64,000 nucleotides of DNA from Microstegium vimineum (taxonomy: Eukaryota; Streptophyta; Magnoliopsida; Poales; Poaceae), in NCBI GenBank assembly GCA_022036555.1, contig CM039120.1, positions 24,952,227 through 25,016,226 of the forward strand, written 5' to 3'. Each line of letters starts with the position of its first letter. The stretch's first letter is position 1. The translations under genes were made by a program, and so were the position numbers. This document shows, piece by piece, positions 56,751-64,000 of the stretch. Under the pieces are notes generated by a model. The model saw only the letters and a program-made list of their open reading frames with translations. It did no database searches and was not told where the DNA came from.

Positions 56751-57210
56751 ACGCCGCCCCTTCCCGACGAGGAGCCGAGAGCCGCCGCGTCCGGGGTGAG
56801 TGCTAGGCGCGACCAGGTCGAGCCTCCTCGTCCTCGCTGCGTTCGCGGCACTCGCGGGCTGCTGGGCTTAGGCGTACAGGCGGGGCGGGGAAGCGGGCGT
56901 TGCGGCGCAGCGCCACGCCGCGACGGGACGGAGCTCAGCACGCGCGGCGATGGCGTGCTCGGCCTCCACAACAACGGCGTACTCGGCATCCACAACGAGG
57001 CTGCCGCCTCCACAAAGCACGTGCGGCAGCGGCGGCCGCCCCCACGCGGCGTGGTGGTGTTGGACGCCGACATCAACGACGCCGCGCTGCTGGAGTGGGC
57101 TGCTGGCGTCGGTGCCCTGCACCTCACCGCGGGCTCCTCGGGCGGCGGCGGTCGCACCTGGCACTCCGCCCTGGACGCGCGCCCTCTTGTCGTCAAAGTG
57201 GCGATGTCTG
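56751..57210. other. Captured GC-rich segment of the Pack-MULE-like element
   Basis: Composition (CGCC/GCGG-rich, like grass coding 5' ends) contrasts sharply with its AT-rich TIRs. The longest plus-strand frame includes RGVVVLDADINDAALLEW; no domain is recognised, and coding strand is undecided. Confidence 0.45.
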
Positions 57211-57432
57211 CCGGTGGTCCGGCTCCTCCTCTTCTCCGTCACTGTGAATATGAAAAAGGAATGGATGAGGAAGGGGCAAAACGGGTAGGTAAGAATGAAT
57301 TTGAGAACAAATCCTCCGTAGAGCATATTTGAGGCTGTGTATGGTTTGATAATGGCAAAATTGCGAATCCCATTTACGGGATGCTAAAATTGCGAAACCC
57401 ACTTTTCATAATGGCAGAATCAACATTTTCTC
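57211..57432 (-). repeat. Right TIR of the Pack-MULE-like element
   Basis: Inverted copy of 56529-56750. Confidence 0.8.
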
Positions 57433-57700
57433 CTTTGGTCACCACGGCGCAGGAGATCGCGCACATCTGGTGGTGCCGACCAGCAGGGTGGCCTGCGCCT
57501 AACTCTGCCTTGCAAAAAAACCCCTTAATTAGTACTAAAACAAAGACAATATACTTTCAAGTTTCCTTCTTTTTTTTGACGAAATCTGAAATTTATTGAT
57601 TAACAACATAGAGCTGATAGAATCCTTACATCATAAAGGTTACTACTAGTCAATGGCTCAGTGCCTGAGATACATGAGGATCATATGAACAAGCCAGCAG

Positions 57701-58012
57701 CTATGGTTGTTCAGTGGATTGTTGGAACGTAGCCGCATGCTTAGCAAGAGCATCGGCTTTTGAGTTGCTAGATCTATTTATCTTGTAGAGGTTGTGAAAT
57801 TCTAGATATGTGGTATTGATGAATTTCTGAGTGTAAATCTTCATTGTCCAGTCTAGTTGGTCTGTGTGCTGTTGAGAGGCCATAAAATTTACCAGCTCAC
57901 AGTTGTCAGAAAAAAATAAGACATTGGTGAAATGAAGAGCAGCTGCAGTCCTGGCCGCTAAGGCTAAGGCTGCTGACTCCGTCATGATCACCGAAGAAGA
58001 TTGGCTCATCAC
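57701..58012 (-). pseudogene. LINE RNase H-like C-terminus
   Basis: A 103-codon frame with ESAALALAARTAAALHF, VLFFSDNCELVNF and SKADALAKHA matches the RVT_3 RNase H-like domain found at the C-terminus of plant LINEs. Acidic Glu and Asp positions are visible. It ends 130 bp before the tail. Confidence 0.85.
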
Positions 58013-58499
58013 CTCATTGAGGTATATACAGTTTCCTGCAAATTTTCAAAGTAGATATCTATCTCTGTCTGTCTTGGCTGGTTGGTTGGACTGTCCAGAG
58101 TGGTTGAGGCATCCACAAAGCATTTTATACCTTGTATGAGAGTGGGGATAATGTCCCTTTGTTGGAGGTCTGTTCCTACATGTGTAGTATTATTGCCACC
58201 AATATTTATCGTCGGATGAGATGTCCTTTAATGAACACCTTGGTCGGGTTGCTGTAGTGGCATTAAATGGCTATTCATATGCGCCTTAGCTGCATGGTGA
58301 ATCTATGATGTAGTCCAATTCTTAGCCTGGAACCTGTTGTCATTGCGTGCCTTCCAAATATACCATAGAGTGAAAATAAATCTGCATATTAACTCGGGTT
58401 GTTAGGGATAAGCAGGTTGATAGTTTTTTGTATGCCATCATTCTCATTAGGTGTACTATTTGACATGATTGGAGGATCAAAGGTAGAGCAAACTTGCTG

Positions 58500-58600
58500 A
58501 TAAATTTGACAATTGAAGAAAAGGTGTTGGTCATTTTCTATTTCCCCACAATACGAGCAATGGATATCAATATTGTTGGAGTATGTACCTGCTCTTTGGC
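58500..58600 (-). pseudogene. LINE zf-RVT fragment
   Basis: Minus strand CSYCGEIENDQHLFFNC keeps the Cys/His pattern of zf-RVT. Confidence 0.75.
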
Positions 58601-58729
58601 CATTAACTAGAGCGTGTCTTATAAGTCTCCAAGTAAAGGTTTTAAGAATAGGCGGGAGGCTTTTATGTTTCCATACCTGTTGTAGAATGATATTTGCTTC
58701 CTGGGTTATACTTCTAGATCCATTGTCGG

Positions 58730-59006
58730 TAGGGATGAAAACGGTACAGATATTTATTCGACCGTCCGTCCGACCGAATTCGTTTAGAGGAGTTTAGATC
58801 TGTCCATATCCGAGTCCGAAGATTAACATCCGATACCGTATCCGTATCCGAATACTAAAATCGGTATATTTATGATGTCGATATCTAATCATATCCTATC
58901 CGATATTTCTGATACTATTCGTATTCGAATCCGAATCCGAACAGAAAAATGAAAACAAATACAATATCAGTGATATCCGTTCGTATCCGATCCGTTTTCA
59001 TCCTTA
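58730..59006. mobile_element. hAT-like MITE inside the LINE
   Basis: The ends TAGGGATGAAAACGGTAC and the reverse complement of TAAGGATGAAAACGGATC are flanked by ATTGTCGG (58722-58729) and ATTGTCAG (59007-59014), an 8 bp duplication with one change. The interior is full of TATCCGA/TCGGATA motifs and has no ORF. Confidence 0.85.
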
Positions 59007-59310
59007 ATTGTCAGGGAGATGGTGTACCTGCAACATTGAGAGATACTTGTATGCATCTTTGGAGGTACAAAGAGCTTTTTTGATGGTTGCCATCTCAAAA
59101 TATCATTGTTGGTGCTTTTGACCACAAGAGTGTGAATAATAGTAGTAGCAGCAGGTTCTGTGAAAGTGGTGCGGATTAAATCATGATTCCAACTTTTAGA
59201 GTTCTGAGTTTAGAGGTCAGAAACTTTAGCAGGCAGAGGATCATTTTGGATGGGTAATATGAGATAGTCATGAATATTAGTCCATACCGAGCACCAAGGA
59301 GAAGACCATA

Positions 59311-59990
59311 TCAAAGAGTTACCTGCGTGGATCTGATAGTTGGAATTGTCAACGATGTGACTTTTAATCTGCAGAATAGAAGACCAAAAGATGGATTTGG
59401 TGCCAGTGTTAGTAGCAGTCCAAAAGTAGAGTTATGGTAATATTTGGCTTTGATGACTGTCGAGAGAAGGGGGTTCTCGTTGATGGAAATATTCCAAGCA
59501 GAATGGATGAGACGGCTTTTGTTAACTATCCCCAGGTCCATAATTCCTACTCCTCCTTGTTCTTTGGGCTTGCAAATGTCCTCCCATGAACGGTAAGCAA
59601 TTGGAGTGGTTTCACATTCTTCTTGAACACCTGTCCACCAGAATCTTCTGATAATACTATTGATATTGTCAATGAATTTTTTTGGAGAAAAGAGAACTGT
59701 GTGACATATAGTAAATGGGAATAGAGGCGAGAACATACTTGATGTATTCAAGGCGACTCGCATGGTTGAGCTTATTAGCTTTTAGAGTGTTCGTTTAGCT
59801 ATGAATTTTTGACGGATGAAGCTATGAGCCCTATTTTTATCTTTGTGATTAAAGCTCATGGGTTGGCCTAGGTGCATAGTATTAGGCTGTAAATCAGGAA
59901 ACGACAGATGGAGTAGGTTGTTCCATTTCCAAAACAAAGATTCGTCACATTTAACAACAATAATCAGCTTTAAAACATACGTTAAAACTC
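59311..59990 (-). pseudogene. LINE RT C-terminal fragment
   Basis: Two reading-frame pieces: CDESLFWKWNN and FIRQKFIAK (right part), then RVALNTSSMFSPLFP ... IIRRFWWTG, YRSWEDICKPKEQGGVGIMD and NPLLSTVIKAKY. These are the plant LINE blocks following the RT active site. The catalytic domain lies beyond the truncation. Confidence 0.8.
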
Positions 59991-60021
59991 AATTGATCGA
60001 AAATTACTTTCAAGTTTCCTT

Positions 60022-60728
60022 TTGAAACCCCAAACACCTTTTACGGTCCAACAATATTTACCAAAATTATAACTTGAATTAAGGTGTCAAAACAAATGGA
60101 ACATTATGCAACTCATGCACCAAAGTTTAGCATCTCATCCGATGCTATAACCGGTGAAGGCTCAAGCCAAAAGCAGCCTTTTCTTACAATTTTGGTCAAA
60201 TTTGAGAGGTTTGACTCTCTAAAAAAAATAGTAGAATGACTTATATATAACTTGAAATGAAGACAGTAGTAGTATATAAAGAAGCGAACGAGAGAGCTCC
60301 TCATGATCAATAAACACCTATTGTTTTCTTATAAGCCTTTAGTTAGCTTCCATTTGTAACGATCATCTTCCCTAAGCTTCTTCAATTCCTTATTCGACCA
60401 CAACGACTACACCGAACGTAATAAGATTTGACCAAATCTAAGCTTTTAGTATGAATCATAAAAACTTCTAAATTGATGGGAAAAACTTTATTCACTTATA
60501 TAAACTCTGTAATGCAAATTGTTGATTCATGGATGGAAACATCTTTCAACTCATTGTCATAGATAAAACATGTCAACTGATATGTAGATGCCTTTTGCAT
60601 CTCTATGTGAAAAGAGTTGAATGAGTTGCCTCCGTAGAGGGCTCGATTGTGTGTTAAAATAGCTAGGAACAACATCTAGCGTAGATAGTACAACAAACAA
60701 GATTTACATGAGAGGTTATAAGATGAAC
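60022..60728. other. AT-rich spacer, no gene seen
   Basis: No supported feature. Confidence 0.45.
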
Positions 60729-60778
60729 AACTTGACTTACAAGTCAAGATTATAACTTGACTTACAAGTCACGATTTA
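60729..60778. repeat. Tandem duplication, 2 x 25 bp
   Basis: AACTTGACTTACAAGTCA(A/C)G with ATT(A)T tail, repeated with period 25; the unit is nearly palindromic. Confidence 0.85.
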
Positions 60779-61130
60779 CCGGTTGATCTTCAGTCATCAA
60801 CACATCCTACCCAATCTACATCTGAGAAAACACTGACCAAAATGGAGGCCGATTTCCTGATCTTCAAACTAGAATGGCCCACATATACACCGCAAGATTC
60901 TTTTCATAACGCTCAAATGTACTGTAGAAGGAGCATGTAGGAATTGACACAACTTATTGACCACAAATGATATACTAGGTTTGAGATACTGCAATGCGCC
61001 CACCATGCTTTTGTACTTTGTAGAGTCCTCTGGCCCAAGCTTATCTCCATAAACAACACTAAGTTTTCTTGATGTAGACATTGGCGTATCAATGGGCTTG
61101 TTGGCTTCTATTGATATTCATCAAGCGCAA
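60772..61130 (-). pseudogene. Copia RT/RNase H fragment
   Basis: Minus-strand text LGPEDSTKYKSMVGALQYL and SISFVVNKLCQFLHAPSTVH is the late RT region of a Ty1/copia element. After a frame change, FSDVDWVGCVDD resembles the start of RNase H (usually FSDADWAGC). No YVDD, LTR or termini are present. Confidence 0.8.
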
Positions 61131-61186
61131 AGAGAATATGAAAGATTTCTGCAAGCGCACATAATACCATTGTAGCTTTTTACTAG

Positions 61187-62279
61187 TGTTGACACAAAAA
61201 GCGTCAGATTTGTGAACACCTCGGGCTATTACCCAAAGCTCGGTATTCCGGAGGCGTGCCAGTCGATTTGACCAATCAATCGACAAGGATGATAACTAGA
61301 ACAAACTGAACGAGACGACAGCGATGCGCCCGGACGTCAAGGCTCAGATTGATCAAGGATAACTAGAGCAGAGCTGAACGAGGCAAACATCGATGCGCCC
61401 GGATTGCCAAAGCTCAGAGGTACTCCCACGCGGAACTAACAAGGATTTGACGGAGATCAAGGTGATGCAGCCCGTCGAAAGCTTGAAGAACTCGTTGAAA
61501 ACTATAGCTAATGCAGTAAAAGGGTAAATTGCGATAAAAAGTAGAATAAGATAAAATTGGTTTGTTTTGAATTTGATTGGTTCCTTTTTTCATAGCCCTC
61601 GGGCACATATTTATACTCCCGCATGGAGAGTTGTACAAAGACACGACACATATCCTTCCTAAAACAAACTCCTACTTTAAAGGAAACTGACTCACGCAGG
61701 AGCCGGATAACAATATTTATTTCCTAAACAAACACACCTATTTTAAAGGAAACTAAACGACTCATGCAAGAGTCGGACTCAAATTACTATAATAATACTG
61801 GTACAAAACACCAGTTTCCTTATTCTTTTCTTCAATGAAAACTTTCCATCGGCAGATCCTTTTAATCCGCGCCTTCCTTCTTTTGACCACCGGTAACCTT
61901 TTGCTGCTACCAAGCGCTAAATTGCGCCCATCGGCATCGGCAACACTTCCCTGATCGGCAACATTTCCGATTAGCGTCCTTGTGCTGGTAACTCCACCAA
62001 TCATCCCCATCGGCAATCGGCAACCACCCTTCATCGGCAATCGGCAATGATCCCATCGGCAATCGGCAATGATTCTTCACCGGGAATCAGCTTCAGTAAA
62101 ACTTCACCAATTAACCTTTGTCGGCAAAGATCATCTAGCCTTCATCGGCAACGCACTTGGCCCTCTGCAGCAGTCTTATCGGCAACATTGGCTCAGAATT
62201 TTCCCGATGCCAATGGAGAACGGCCATTGACCAGTCAAGCCTTAGCCCACTTGACACGTGTCGAAAAACGGTGTCAACA
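61187..62279 (-). mobile_element. Solo LTR of the 3509-6893 family, TSD ACTAG
   Basis: TGTTGACAC...GTGTCAACA, 1093 bp, with ACTAG at 61182-61186 and 62280-62284. It shares with 3952-5086 the start (minus strand TGTTGACACCGTTTTTC), TATAAATA (plus 61608-61615), the GCCGAT-rich block and the terminal GACGCTTTTTGTGTC. It has no internal DNA, so it formed by LTR-LTR recombination. Confidence 0.92.
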
Positions 62280-62284
62280 ACTAG

Positions 62285-63946
62285 GAGTATTCCAGGTATC
62301 GTTATTTATATTTTACCACAGGGAAACAATGGTTAAAGAATATGATAATTCACCATCATGTATCTACTAACTTAATAAACCAACTAGACTAACGCAAGGG
62401 TAAATGATATATAATAGGAATTAATCATCACAAATGAGAATTCTAAGATAAATGAGTAATAGATATAGTGGGAGAGATCAAGGCTTCTAAATACCTCTCT
62501 ATTACTTTGGTTCTAGTGTAACAAGAGATGGATAAATATAGCTATCACACAATAGCACTTCGGGACATCTGAACATTAACCACAAAAAGGGATGAGAAGG
62601 GGGTAGGAGGCTCCGACTATGGTCCCACGAACACCAATCCGTATGAGGTGGAATACGTCGACCGTCAGGGCTGTCAACACTTGGGCTACCATGGCTATTC
62701 GTGAGATTGGGCGCAATCTCAGGTAACCTCTAGTCTAAACGACATGTATACCCTATCAATTACTACTCTAATTATATAGAGTAACTAGAGCACTTGATGC
62801 AAGCGGAGATCCTATGATAAAGTATAACAACTACATTAACCAATGATAATATGTATAAAGTAAATAGAGAAGATAAATATATTAAAGCATAAGTCTTACA
62901 AGGATAAGATATAAGATATACCAGATCTTTGAAGACTTCTCCAGAACCAAAGCGTAGCTCCGCTTTCCCTAACTCCCAACTAGAACTAATCTACTACATT
63001 GGAAAGTCTAGCCCTAATTCTCTAGAGTTGAGAGATCATCCTTTCGAGAGACGCCTCTACATCTCCATAATGATGGATCGATGGGATCCTCAGGGTGGGG
63101 GTGTCTGCCCCTCTATTTATAGCCCGGTGGGATGAACTGTAGCCCTTGGATCAAACTGACCTTGAACAATGGTTGAGATGCGATCTATAGGTCGGTTGTA
63201 AGCAACCACGCGAAGGAGACCGAGATCCATTACTGTAGGAGGCCGACCAGCCTAGGGGTGGAGCCGGCAAGCCCCCTTTTAGGGCCAAATGGGACCATCT
63301 TTGTTCTGGACTCTTCTCTTATCCTCTAGAAACTTCTAGTGCCACTTTCTCATCTGTTTGTGCAAGGAAACATGTCGTGGTGGATTCGTCCTTCTCCAGA
63401 TCCTATTTTAGTCCCTAGAAAATATAGATTCACCAAAGCTATAGAATTCTGTCTATTTAGCCCTCAAACATATGTTGAGTGATGGTTCCGGTATGTTCTA
63501 GTCTTCTCAAGTTGAATTTCATAGCGACTTTGATATCTTTCTCATCGGTGCTCCAAATATAACAAGTGATAGGTCTGTTTCGTTTGTCTCAATGAGCTCT
63601 AAAACAATGGTGTACTCTAATTCCTTATTTGGGACACCTTTATATAGTGAAAACTTGAATACCCTACAAAACAAGTGAGAACACCACAACTCGTGGAACT
63701 CATTAGAATCAAACCCTACAAATATGCTTTATAATCTATTTCTTATCATTTCATGCAATAGTTGATGGATATATTTGGAGTTTATTGGCCATCAACATCT
63801 TCCATGCCAGTATGTGCATACTACTCCTATGAAAGAACCAAACCATCCTAGTTGCGAGTGACCTTTGTACATAAAAAATAGTGGAGATCGCCTAAGTCCT
63901 TGAGTGCAAACTCATGTTGAAGATCATTAAGTAAAGCATTTGTCGC
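62285..63946 (-). other. Possible old LTR-like sequence with TATA box, no gene seen
   Basis: No coding frame has domain content. On the minus strand CTATAAATAGAGGGG (about 63110-63124) is a plausible TATA box followed by a CT/GA-rich leader, as in grass LTRs. I could not find element ends. Confidence 0.35.
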
Positions 63947-64000
63947 TGAAATGTCCTAAATGGCTAGAGAGGGGTGAATAGCCTAATAAAAACTTCATCA
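63947..64000 (-). mobile_element. Terminal piece of a Sirevirus-like LTR, cut by the window edge
   Basis: On the minus strand the text ends ...TATTCACCCCTCTCTAGCCA, TTTAGGACATTTCA, resembling the C-rich 3' ends of the Sire LTRs (...CACCCCCC...CCTTTCA). Only 54 bp are visible. Confidence 0.45.

Larger units (their letters stand above)
56529..57432. mobile_element. Pack-MULE-like element with GC-rich insert, 9 bp TSD
   Basis: Terminal inverted repeats of about 220 bp ((C/G)AGAAAATG..GATTCTG, then TTTCGCAATTTT, ATTATCAAA and GTTCTC/CTTCTC...) flank about 470 bp of GC-rich DNA. The flanks are CTTTCGTCA (56520-56528) and CTTTGGTCA (57433-57441), 8 of 9 identical, as expected of Mutator insertions. 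The insert is open in several frames on both strands and looks like captured gene sequence; I do not recognise the donor. Confidence 0.8.
57569..60004 (-). mobile_element. 5'-truncated L1-type LINE, 17 bp TSD
   Basis: The 17-mer TACTTTCAAGTTTCCTT occurs at 57552-57568 and 60005-60021. A T run (57570-57577), the complement of the poly-A tail, lies next to the left copy. Minus-strand protein pieces run RT thumb, zf-RVT, RNase H, in LINE order. A hAT-like MITE interrupts it. Long TSD, tail and 5' truncation are the classic signature of target-primed reverse transcription. Confidence 0.9.

Noticed and set aside
57381..57599. 72-codon ORF overlapping the Pack-MULE right end
   Set aside because: Spans the TIR, TSD and flank; no protein similarity.
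60729..60778. CRISPR-like repeat
   Set aside because: Only two adjoining units without spacers, in plant nuclear DNA.

Overview
This 64 kb window is nuclear DNA from a grass, most likely a panicoid/Andropogoneae species such as a sorghum relative. The evidence is a GC-rich monocot MYB gene, Sirevirus-type Ty1/copia elements whose LTRs are full of CCGGAC/GTCCGG motifs, Tourist, Stowaway and hAT-like MITEs, MULEs and L1-type LINEs. I found one convincing host gene, an intronless R2R3-MYB (9309-10301, +) of subgroup 22 (MYB44/70/73/77 type). Nearly everything else recognisable is transposable element, largely decayed.

Left flank (1-9133). The window opens inside an LTR (to 1082) inserted into another LTR (to 1512). 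Degenerate DNA elements with a Tourist-like MITE follow (2320-3254). Next is a rearranged LTR element (3509-6893) with three LTR-derived pieces and matching TCTAT target-site duplications. Low-complexity DNA then leads to an inverted-repeat unit (8012-9133) whose right arm stops about 8 bp before the MYB TATA box. Downstream of MYB lies a 1.27 kb foldback element (11432-12700).

Central nest (13139-42789). Three copia elements are stacked. Copia-1 is on the minus strand. Sire-2 (16534-41673, +, TSD CACAC) sits in the protease region of Copia-1. Sire-3 (21241-35128, +, TSD CAAGC) sits just after the protease region of Sire-2. Both TSDs are exact. Sire-3 has the best preserved pol and carries, between pol and its 3' LTR, a 4.9 kb segment with an extra 'env-position' ORF. 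That ORF is preceded by an LTR-like CCGGAC cluster, a GC-rich 5'UTR-like stretch and telo-box motifs. This cassette is the best candidate in the window for an unusual system. The 3' LTR of Sire-2 contains a 68 bp piece of its own gag gene.

Right flank (42790-64000). A Tourist-like MITE is followed by a 5'-truncated L1-type LINE (about 44715-52187, +). That LINE is split by a 2.2 kb copia derivative with two unrelated LTRs (44829-47043, TSD ACCCC) and by a 3.6 kb solo LTR (48225-51845, TSD GACTC). A truncated MULE transposase (minus, about 52230-54970), a Stowaway-like MITE, a Pack-MULE-like element (56529-57432, near-perfect 9 bp TSD) and a second LINE (57569-60004, minus, 17 bp TSD, containing a hAT-like MITE) follow. 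The window ends with a copia fragment, a solo LTR of the same family as the left-flank element (61187-62279, TSD ACTAG), AT-rich LTR-like sequence and the edge of another LTR.

The elements do not form a pathway; the layout records successive insertions, deletions and recombination around one transcription-factor gene. All family assignments come from reading motifs and remembered family features. No database search was run.
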